Source: Scenedesmus sp. ARA3 (lineage: Eukaryota; Chlorophyta; Chlorophyceae; Sphaeropleales; Scenedesmaceae). From it: 10,192 nucleotides of DNA. A program made the translations under genes and the position numbers. Under the pieces are notes generated by a model. That model was given only the letters and a program-made list of their open reading frames with translations, was not told the DNA's origin and searched no databases. Positions 1 to 7,285 of the stretch are shown one piece after another. The stretch is taken from the NCBI GenBank assembly GCA_004335835.1, contig RWJK01001743.1, positions 78,713-88,904 on the forward strand. The letters run 5' to 3'. The stretch's first letter is position 1. The number at the start of each line of letters is the position of its first letter.

Positions 1-1077
1 TACCAACAGCATCGTCTCCAGCTCTGGAATCAAGCAAAGCAGCAGCAGGTGCGGACCAGGCCAGCAGCTGCAGCAGTGCACAGCCTGTGCTCAATTATTC
101 GGAATGATTCGAAATCAGTAGTGGCAGCAAAGCAGCAGTAATTGAGATGGACGGTAAACTGCTTGAATCTCTTTCACTAGAGTGTGTTGTGCGCAGTACT
201 GCATCATTCACGGATAAGGCAGTGATTGCAGTGAATTGGCCCAGTAGGCAGCAGCAATACAACAATCAGCAGCAGTAATACAGCAATCATCAACAACACA
301 ACGTATTCATCCACCTGGCACAAGTGCAGCTGCAAACTGCACCAACTGCCAGCTCTAGATACTGCTGCTGTTGTCTGCCAGTGCTCATGCGCTTTCTGTT
401 CCTGCTGACTGGTTCCTGCAACCATCCTTCTGCATTGCAGTGAGCCAGCAGACGGCACCGTGTACATCACCATTGAGGCCCCCACCTGCCCCGACATGAT
501 GAAGCAGCAGCCCAACACTGACAGCACCACAGACGTTGAGGCCAGCACAGACACCACACCACCACCAACAGCAGCAGCACCAAGTGACAGCTCCTCTGAC
601 AGCATCAACGGGGCAGCAGCAAGCAGGTGAGGGGCCTTCTCTTGTGGCTGCGTGGTATGGACTGTGCGTCATGTTGCCATTGGGCCTGCCAACACCCCTA
701 CAACACGAATTTGCAAGTCACAGCAAGGCACTGCAATGTGGCACGTTGCTTGTGTGACTCACCTGCTTTCTGCCGCCTGCCGCCCATTGTCTTGTAATAG
801 CAGCGGCGTGTCATCCCTGTTCTGCGAGCAGCCGCTGCAGCTCATCATACAGCTGCAGCAGCCGGTGCAGCTCAACATACAGCTGCAGGACAACGGCAGC
901 ACCTCCACAGATGCCAGCCAGGCAGCAGCCATTGCAGCCCTCACCTGGAAGGTTACCAGCCTCACCTCACAGGTCGACACCCTGCAGGAGCAGCTCAGCA
1001 TGATTAGCACGGGCAGGGTCAAGGCAATCAGCGCCCAGTTCAACGCTTGCAGGCAGCAGGCAGCTTTGAAGTGCTAA
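1..1077 (+). CDS. Unknown protein with C-terminal coiled coil, 3' part of gene
   Basis: I do not recognise this protein. Three exons can be joined: 1-48 (reading from base 2), 441-626 and 801-1077, with introns 49-440 and 627-800. Both introns split a codon after its second base, both begin GTGCGG or GTGAGG and end GCAG or ATAG, and the joined frame (169 codons plus TAA) stays open, so the phases support the model. The product starts with a Ser-rich stretch. An acidic and Thr/Pro/Ala-rich linker follows (it includes VYITIEAPTCPDMM), then a short Gln-rich repeat. The C-terminus is a predicted amphipathic coiled coil with heptad-like hydrophobics (WKVTSLTSQVDTLQEQLSMI) ending QQAALKC. The 5' part lies outside the window. 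An alternative acceptor 3 nt downstream (after CAG at 803) would drop one residue. The stop is uncertain only because the frame after TAA stays open and His/Gln-rich to about 1236. Confidence 0.6.
832..891 (+). repeat. 30-bp imperfect tandem duplication inside the coding exon
   Basis: Bases 832-861 and 862-891 are two adjacent 30-bp copies differing at a few positions. They encode PLQLIIQLQQ followed by PVQLNIQLQD. The unit is a multiple of three, so the duplication keeps the frame. It sits just before the coiled coil of the left-edge gene and extends its Gln/Leu-rich helix. Confidence 0.8.
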
Positions 1078-1241
1078 ACAGGCGCAGGGACAGCCAACAG
1101 TAGTGGCAGCAGCAGTGATCAGCAACAGCACCGGCACCACCAGCATCAGCAGTACAACCACCACCAGCAGCAGCAGCAGCCGCAACATCAACAGCAGCAG
1201 CCACCAAGACAACACCACCAACACAACACAAAAAAGGTGTG

Positions 1242-1246
1242 TGTAA
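1242..1246 (+). terminator. TGTAA poly(A) signal candidate for the left-edge gene
   Basis: TGTAA lies about 165 nt downstream of the TAA stop at 1075-1077. In chlorophycean algae TGTAA is the usual near-upstream poly(A) signal. Further TGTAA motifs at 1532-1536 and 1727-1731 could serve as alternatives. An inverted repeat begins 7 nt downstream. Confidence 0.45.
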
Positions 1247-1252
1247 TTTGGC

Positions 1253-1288
1253 ACCTTGTATGCGCATGTGCTGCGTATCATACAAGGT
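1253..1288. repeat. Inverted repeat, 10-bp perfect arms
   Basis: ACCTTGTATG at 1253-1262 is matched exactly by CATACAAGGT at 1279-1288, with a 16-nt loop. A transcript could form a hairpin here, directly behind a TGTAA poly(A) signal candidate. It may be a 3'-end element or a chance palindrome; no transposon hallmarks surround it. Confidence 0.6.
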
Positions 1289-2314
1289 AGTACCTTGACT
1301 TGTGCATGCTTCCATGCTGCCTTCAGCACACAAAAAAACACCATTACCAGGTTACTGTCACCAGCCCACAAATCGTGTTCCCTGCTCACTCCGCTCATGC
1401 TGCCTTCTTGTTGATTGCATGTACCGGACAACCCCATGGCCGCACTACCACCCCCGTCCCGACACACAAGCATTAGTGTGTGGTGTGAGGGGCTGAGATG
1501 GCGTCAAGCAGGAGCAAGGCCCTAGTCGGTGTGTAAGTAGAAAATATATACTGCGGGTGTAGTCAGGATAAGAATGTCTTTTGTAGTGCCATTATACACC
1601 TCAACAGCACAATAGGGTTTTTGGCGATGTGTCGTGGATAGTTGGAGGTTGATCTACTGTACTGTTGAGTACATGTTGCCAAAAAAATAAGCCTGTTGTG
1701 GCTTGGAGCGAGCATTGCACCCGTTGTGTAACGCTCCTGAACGTGATGAGCAGCGTCCCCGCCTCTTGCCTGGGCTGTCCCTCTTGCTGTCAGAGACAGC
1801 AAGCTAGCACATGCATGGTAGACTTTGAAACAACATACGCGCTATCCCAAGACCGATGTGATCTTTGTACAATGAGCCAATTGCTCGTGTAGATTTGAAT
1901 CAACAGACAGATGTACACCGTGACGGACTAGCTCCGCCGCCGCCGTTGAAAGCAAGACCTCTTGCCACAGCCATGCCTCTATGTACTCTGTATGAAATCC
2001 ACGTATCAGTTTCACAAGGTTCACATCGCCTGGCAGCGCTATTGACAGATACTTGGAAAGATTACATAACAAGGAAAGAGGAAGGGCCAGCAGCCTAAGC
2101 AGAATACCAGCAATGTCACAGTAGTGGCATGCCGCTGCCTCACTGGGCCGCCTCAGCCACCCAAAATACGTGCAGTATATAGCATTGCAGGAAACACACA
2201 TTGCAGTAGCACAATGCAGCATATTGCGTCACTCACATGTATAGAAAACACGTGCACCAAGCCAACCAGCCTTGCAAGCAGCACTGTCTCCTGCAGCACC
2301 ACCAACTAGTCCTC
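1289..2314. other. Intergenic stretch between convergent 3' ends
   Basis: This stretch separates the plus-strand gene ending at 1077 from the minus-strand transporter ending at 2405. I see no exon chain with consistent splice phases. The base composition is more AT-rich in places (for example around 1540-1555 and 1615-1690). A minus-strand ATG ORF of 126 codons (1842-2222) is the longest open frame, but it has no recognisable domain and is not supported by neighbouring exons. The stretch also contains spare TGTAA motifs on the plus strand (1532, 1727) and one on the minus strand (complement at 2063-2067). Confidence 0.5.
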
Positions 2315-2319
2315 TTACA
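2315..2319 (-). terminator. TGTAA poly(A) signal of the TauE/SafE gene
   Basis: The plus strand reads TTACA, which is TGTAA on the minus strand, about 86 nt downstream of the transporter's TGA stop at 2405-2407. The motif and spacing fit a chlorophycean 3' UTR. Confidence 0.55.
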
Positions 2320-2404
2320 ATGGACACCAGTACAACGCTGCAACTACGGATGCAACCGCCCATCTATGCCACAGCAGCAGCTTCCGGGCATCAGCATGTG
2401 TGCC

Positions 2405-4605
2405 TCACTGCGCAGCCTTAGGCACTGCTTTGCCTGCAGCAGCCAGCGTGCGCCGCCCCAGAAGCAGCATGCCAGCAGCAAACAGCGCCTCGAGAACTCC
2501 CGCGGGAGCTCCCACTGCGAAGTTGCTGCCGGCAAAACTTCCCACTGAAGTTCCCACCGCAAGCGCAGCAGCCATGCGCCAATCTACATTGCCGAGACGC
2601 TGGTGCTGCGCTAAGCCTACAACAGATGGCAGCACCATCGCTACCAAGCTAGTGCCCAACACAACCTGCTGCGGGGCGCCTGTGGCTAGTGCTAGCAGCG
2701 GTGTAACTACTGTACCTCCACCAATGCCAAGCATGCCACTTGCAAAGCCGGCTAGGCTGCCTGTGGCTGCTAGGGCTGCATCTCTGGCGCTTGGCGGCTG
2801 CTGCAGCTCCTGCAGGATGCGTGCTCCCCAGCTGCTGCTGCTGCTGCTGCTGGTACTGCTGGGGCCTGCAGTGTCTGCTGCTGCTGCCACTCCTTGAGCT
2901 GGTTGCTGCTGCTGCTGCTGCGGCGGCTGCTGCTGCTGCTCCTGCTGGTTTGAGAAGAGGAAGGCCTTGAGGGGCACCAGTGGCGCAACAAAGTACAGCC
3001 AGTAGCCGAGCATGGTGCGCAGGCGCTGCAGGGGTTATGCAAGCAGACAGGGCAGGGAACACATCATCATCAGCAGCAGAGGAACAACGTCACGTGACGC
3101 GTCATTTCATTGTGTGCTGCTACCCCCTGAACGACAAGTGTGCACTTCTTGTCTTGAAGACGCTTGCACAACTGCAGGGGCCTGCTTACGCCTGCTGCTT
3201 TTAGCTTGTCAAGCATCGCTGCAGCAGCAACGACATCTCAGCAATACCACAAGACAACAGTACCAAGCGTGTGCAGGCCCAATCAATAGCAACGCTCACC
3301 TGGCAGTCAACACGATGAGTCATCTTTGCCCCAAACGGTGCCGTCAGCACGGCAGTCGCTGCCAGCACTGCTGCTGAGCGTGCGTCCACACAGTCAGTGG
3401 ACCAGTAGACGGCGCCTGCTGTGGCTCCTGTTGTGGCTACTGCTGCGAGCGAGGTGCCTGAGATAATGCGTTGCGGCACGGCCCTGCAGCAAACACAAGC
3501 ACACATACTTGCATCAAGACTGTATTGTTATCCTGCTTGCATGCTTCTGGATGTTGTCCCTCTGCCAACATAAGCAAAGCAGCCTGATGGAACAACAGCT
3601 CTGGTGCCTGAGATGGTGCGCTGCGGCACGGCCAAGATGCTTCCGGCAAGGGTACCCGGAACCAGCCAGACAGCATAAGCTCAAAGAAATTGAGCCTGCT
3701 GAAATAGCAGTTGCAGGGTGATGTATTGCAGTGCAGCTGCTGCGCCGGCGTGCTGCAGCAAGCCGCATGGCAAGTCTCAAAAATGACATCACATACGGCG
3801 CAAATATAACATTTGCCAGCAGCACACTGTACGGTTTAGTGCGGCTACCCAAAGTGCACATCACAATACATCAAAGCTGCAGCGCCCGCACAACTTGAAA
3901 GGTGTATCGAAACACTCACGGGCAGGCATTCAGGATGACAGGCTCAATCAGCACGCCGCCGTTCACCCCCACAAGGCTGCCAAAGGCACATCCCTGAAAC
4001 GCAGTGCCTGCCACAACAAGCTACCCAGTCAACAAACCATAGATTTCTGCTGAGCATGCGATCAATAGTGAATTCTCTGTAAACAACCACCGCGGAAGCT
4101 AGATCTGTATGTATCAACGAGTTCGTTGCTGTAGCAGCACCCGTGCAACTCACGGGCAAGCATTCAGGATGACCGGCCCAATGAGCACGCCGCCGCCCAC
4201 CCCCACCAGGCTGCCAAAGGCGCCCGCAGCCGTGCCCACGCCTAGCGCCAGCTGCCGCGCCTTGGCCAGCAATGATGGGTCCAGCTCCGAGACACCTGCA
4301 GCAACAAAAAGCTGGACGTCAAGATGCGTGTGCATGTGCTGGGGTTGGCGGCCCTTCAGCCATATCGTGGTTGCTTGCTCAGAAAAAACAGTTTGTTGCA
4401 GAGTCCTCCTGCAAACAGGCGATTGCTCGCACTCGCATCAGCTGCTGCCTGTCATGCAGCTACTACTCCCGCAACACCATTACATCATGCAGAAACGAAC
4501 ATAAGATGGACATAGCAGGGCAGCACAGCGCCACTCACTCTTCAGCTTTGTCTTGCTGCCCTGCACTGCTGACCGCATGAGGCCCACCAGTGCCCTTGGA
4601 AACAT
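2405..4605 (-). CDS. TauE/SafE-family membrane transporter (sulfite exporter-like)
   Basis: Four exons on the minus strand: 4605-4539, 4295-4154, 3483-3300 and 3025-2405. The introns are phase 1, 2 and 0, all GTGAG...CAG, and the joined frame is 337 aa ending in TGA. The family (PF01925) comprises small-anion exporters of about 8 helices built as two halves, several members exporting sulfite, sulfoacetate or other C2 acids; the substrate here cannot be read. Half one carries the Gly-rich motif FGSLVGVGGGVLIGPVIL (residues 49-66), then AVPQRIISGTSLAAV and a helix ending GAKMTHR. Half two repeats the pattern: LAGFASGMLGIGGGTVVTP (about 222-240), GTSLVAM, H-x-x-x-G-NVDW, and a last helix before GRRTL. 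A Gln/Ser-rich loop separates the halves. The start ATG gives MFPRALVGLMRSAVQGSK, basic with no acidic residue, which resembles a mitochondrial presequence. An in-frame TAG lies upstream. The 670-nt intron before exon 3 holds duplicated exon pieces. Confidence 0.88.
2832..2945 (-). repeat. CTG-rich tracts encoding Gln and Ser runs in the transporter loop
   Basis: Seven CTG units (2832-2852) are read on the minus strand as AGC, giving a Ser run. CTG/CGG-rich sequence at about 2903-2945 is read as CAG, giving Gln runs broken by Pro and Glu. Together they form the linker between the two halves of the TauE/SafE protein (about residues 156-200). The same repeat family is thus read in two frames within one exon. 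Confidence 0.8.
3603..3633 (-). pseudogene. Decayed copy of the start of TauE/SafE exon 3
   Basis: The minus strand of 3603-3633 matches the first 31 nt of the real exon (3453-3483) at 28 of 31 positions and would encode AVPQRTISGT against AVPQRIISGT. The copy lacks the acceptor: the real exon is preceded by CTGCAG, the copy by ATCTTG-type sequence. Similarity fades quickly beyond the 31 nt. It is most simply a non-functional remnant of a local duplication inside the intron. Confidence 0.7.
3920..4007 (-). other. Duplicate, phase-compatible alternative exon 2 of TauE/SafE
   Basis: This 88-nt block copies the 3' two-thirds of exon 2 (4154-4295). It encodes AFGSLVGVNGGVLIEPVILN where exon 2 has AFGSLVGVGGGVLIGPVILN, and both end with TGCCC then a GTGAGT donor. 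Using the GGCAG acceptor at 4008-4010 it enters in phase 1 and leaves in phase 2, exactly as exon 2 does (88 and 142 nt both leave remainder 1). It can therefore replace exon 2, giving a 319-aa protein, while inclusion of both would shift the frame. A nearer TTTCAG acceptor (3994-3996) would shift the frame and lead to a stop. Six of the last 21 codons differ from exon 2, four silently. The Gly-to-Asn and Gly-to-Glu changes hit the family's conserved Gly-rich motif, so it may be an isoform exon or a decaying copy. Confidence 0.6.
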
Positions 4606-4707
4606 CCTGCTGCTGCTTTGAGTGGTTGCGCAAGGCGCTGCTGACGTGTCTGCTGATGCTGCCTGAACTGCTGCTGCCTATGAGTGTGCTGCACCTTTTA
4701 GATGCAG

Positions 4708-4713
4708 TTTTAT
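4708..4713 (-). promoter_or_regulatory. TATA-like element upstream of TauE/SafE
   Basis: The minus strand reads ATAAAA about 103 nt upstream of the transporter ATG, between it and the preceding gene. This distance equals that of the TATAAA element from the ATG at 6400. It is weak evidence for a separate promoter in the 212-nt gap. Confidence 0.2.
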
Positions 4714-4817
4714 GTACGACAGCGACTGTCCTGCAAGTGTTGCTGCCTTTGACCTCCTGCTGTCTTGCTGCCCGTGCTCTTTGACAGGGGAGCTGTTAGC
4801 TGCAATGCCAGCCAATA

Positions 4818-5298
4818 TCAGCTCTCCTGCTGCTGGTCTTCAGGCTTTGCTTGTTTGCTGGCGGAATCTATGTGCCCCCACATGCCTGCATGCAGCATTA
4901 AACAGATGTGGCAGGACACTGTTGGCAACGAACATGTGGCAACAGCATAAGCGCAGCAGGGGCGTGCTTGTTTGCATGCTGACCTCATCACAAGAAAGTT
5001 GCATTTGCAGACATCAAACATACACAGCAAACACAGCATCTTCCTGCAAGCAAACACAGTCAGCTGTATGTGCCAAGCCTGTTGTTTGGCGGTGCATACT
5101 CCAGTGGCGGAAGAAGTGTTTCTGCACCTACCTCCCTTTTTGAAGCCAGCTGATGGGAGGCCGGGATCACGTGCCTGCAGCAGTTCAAGCAGAACAAGTT
5201 AGCCTGATTTAGCCTGATTTTCCCACTGACAATGTAGCTGCCGGCCGCGCCTATCAGCAGAGCAAAGCACGCTGCTCATTGAGCATGCTGCCTCTGCC

Positions 5299-5335
<37 letters not shown>

Positions 5336-5579
5336 CTGCGCTACTCCTGACACACTCACTGGGCGCTCGGCTCCTCCGTAAGCTATTTGAAGCGGGACCA
5401 CTACGACGGGATAGATGCCGGCACAGATCAGCCCAACCACAGAGGCAACCTGTACGCATTCCGAGTTCAAACGTCACTTCGCAAGCACTTGCGCAGCAAG
5501 TGATGGGATCCAACACCAAGCGTGGCTAGATTCGTAAACATACCGCAAGCTTGCTTTTCCAATTACCAGCCGCTGCCAT
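4818..5579 (-). CDS. SMIM20/MITRAC7-like small single-span membrane protein
   Basis: Four exons on the minus strand: 5579-5544, 5449-5360, 5174-5132 and 4885-4818. The introns (94, 185 and 246 nt) start GTATGT, GTGAGT and GTAGGT, end ACAG or GCAG, and have phases 0, 0 and 1; the joined frame is 78 aa ending in TGA. The ATG context is ATCATGGCA. The product begins MAAAGNWKSKLA and then has one hydrophobic helix, VASVVGLICAGIYPVVVVPL. A polar C-terminus follows, including PGLPSAGFKKGGMWGH and ending KPEDQQQES. A short basic N-terminus, a helix with A-x-x-Y-P-x4-P-L at its end, and a total of 70-80 aa match SMIM20 (MITRAC7), the inner-membrane chaperone of newly made COX1 in animals. The C-terminal half is not clearly alike, so exons 3 and 4 are less certain. 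Reading through the donor of exon 2 would instead add an 11-Gln run. It ends 212 nt before the transporter ATG, with no TGTAA between. Confidence 0.5.
5201..5220. repeat. Two tandem copies of a 10-bp unit
   Basis: AGCCTGATTT occurs twice in direct succession, within intron 2 of the small membrane-protein gene. No function is apparent; a minimal satellite or slippage product. Confidence 0.85.
5300..5332. repeat. (CTG)11 microsatellite
   Basis: Eleven uninterrupted CTG units, the longest pure triplet run in the window, followed by a CTT and another CTG. In the proposed model it lies in intron 2 of the small membrane-protein gene. In the frame of that gene's exon 2 it would read as 11 Gln on the minus strand if the intron were retained, followed shortly by TGA. 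Confidence 0.95.
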
Positions 5580-6291
5580 GATGAGCCATACGGTGACCAG
5601 GCAGCACAACAGCAGCAGAATGCAGGCACGTGAAACTGGCGCAGCAAGTAGCCTCCAGCTCGTGCTGTCCAATCAACCAAGAATACCAATACTAGCATAG
5701 AGCATTTGAAGCAGTTGATTTCCGTTAAGCAGCCTCTGTTCCTCGTGCTACCAGTGTGCCATACATCCTGTGACCCAAACCCTTGCTGGTTATGGCAGCA
5801 TAGTAGCATCAGCTTGCCGCTGCAGGTCGCAGCCGTGCTGTGCATGTTGGCTGGTGGTGATGTTGTGGAAGAACGTTTCATCTACAGCGTATGCCACAAC
5901 CTGCCAGTTCAATCTGCACAGATATTTGTGCATTGATGCCTGAAGCATGCCAGCCCAAGGGCTCAGGACGGCCTGGCACCTGCTGGCAGGCACATTGTCT
6001 TCTGGTCCCCTAACTCTACCCTGCCCAACCTACTGTGTTCTCCAGAGGAAGCGCACAACAAGGCTTCTGCTGATATGTTACAACCTCCCAGTAAAACCAG
6101 TGTCATGCGTTGTGTGCATCACAGAAGAGGACGAGCTGCTTGATGAGCATCCACGCTATGCAGGCACTGGTGTGAATGAGTTCCTGCAGCATGTTGCAGG
6201 CTGTCAGCTGCTGTTATGACACGTTTTGAACCTGGCAGTGACAAGCCTGTCTGGCACCGTGCGTTTCAGCAGGATTAGGTCACCATCATCA
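5580..6291. other. Divergent intergenic region, no confident gene
   Basis: This lies between the start codons of the minus-strand small gene (5579) and the plus-strand large gene (6400), so it should contain both promoters. Two plus-strand open stretches look exon-like. One follows an acceptor near 5826 and includes MLAGGDVVEERFIYSVCHNL. The other follows an acceptor at 6041-6043 and includes VVCITEEDELLDEHPRYAG, ending at TGA 6217. I could not join them in phase to each other or to the gene at 6400 with convincing sites, and I see no domain. They could be a small unrecognised gene or 5' exons. Confidence 0.4.
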
Positions 6292-6297
6292 TATAAA
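6292..6297 (+). promoter_or_regulatory. TATA box candidate for the large plus-strand gene
   Basis: TATAAA in the context CATATAAACGA lies 103 nt upstream of the ATG at 6400. That would leave a 5' UTR of roughly 75 nt if transcription starts about 30 nt downstream. Confidence 0.35.
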
Positions 6298-6399
6298 CGA
6301 GGCATCTCAATCCAATGTTCATACTGTTCAAACCTGTACGGTGAAGATTCACAGGCAGCAGTCCTGTGTGCAAGGAAACTTCCTCTTCACCAGCACAGC

Positions 6400-7253
6400 A
6401 TGTCTGCCACGGGTGAACCACCGATCAAAGATATACTGGACTCAATAAAGGTCCTGAAAGGCCTCCGCGATGCAAGCTTCCGCGAGTTGGCCCAGTCGGG
6501 AGCAGCCTTGAACCAGCTGCACGTTTTTTTGATCCAGGAAGTCAGTACGCTGTCTACAACCAGCAAATCCGCGATCAATCTTCAGTAAGCTGCAGTTTAC
6601 GATGCCATGGCGCCGATGTACCTTGACATTGCCCGCACAGCTTTGCTGCACCTTCAGCAACAGCAGCAGTGCATCCTGCAATCCCCAGCTGCTGACCTGA
6701 CAGCCATCAACATGATCTGCGGAGATCTAGGTGCCGCAGTCGAGCTGGCAAACAGCACATCTGCCGGGATGGCAGAAGTCAAGCAATGGCTGCGTGATGC
6801 TGCGCCAGGTGAGCCTTGCAGACTGGTGCTGCCCTGGCTCGTGCTGCAAAAACTGCACTTGCACAGGTATTTGCTGCACTGTACCATGTGAACTTCAACA
6901 ACATCATCATCAACCCCTGCATAATCACCCTGCATTGGATGGTCATCTCGCGATCATCACACCTATTCGGATGGTTGTAGCAGCCTCTGCAACACAACGC
7001 AACGCCGGCTCCTCCAGAGGGGCAGCGATTAAGGACAGCAACAAAGGGCTGCGATTGGCTGTTATGCTGCCCGTGTAGCAGCTCGACAGAATGCTCTGTC
7101 CTTAGCAAAGCCTGGCATGCTAGCTCACCATGCAACCGTGCTGCCTGCTGCTGCAGTATTGTTGCGCCCCCTGGGCAAGGCCTGCCAAGCCCTAGCACAT
7201 GAACTGCAGCAGGCCTTGAAGCAGCAGCAGCAGCCGCTGCCGCCGCGGCAGCA

Positions 7254-7285
<32 letters not shown>

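Noticed and set aside
967..1473. Minus-strand Leu/Val-rich ORF that looks like a membrane protein
   Set aside because: The hydrophobic runs are antisense of Gln/His/Asn-rich CAG and CAC repeats and overlap the coiled-coil exon on the other strand.
1842..2222. Minus-strand ORF of 126 codons
   Set aside because: It starts with ATG and ends normally, but has no domain, no convincing promoter or poly(A) signal and no linked exons. Non-coding stretches in this window often look open by chance.
3437..3864. Minus-strand ORFs in the transporter intron
   Set aside because: They are not in the frame of the transporter or of its duplicated exons and show no domain.
6320..6340. tRNA B-box-like GTTCAAACC
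   Set aside because: No A box, anticodon arm or acceptor stem can be formed at the right spacing.
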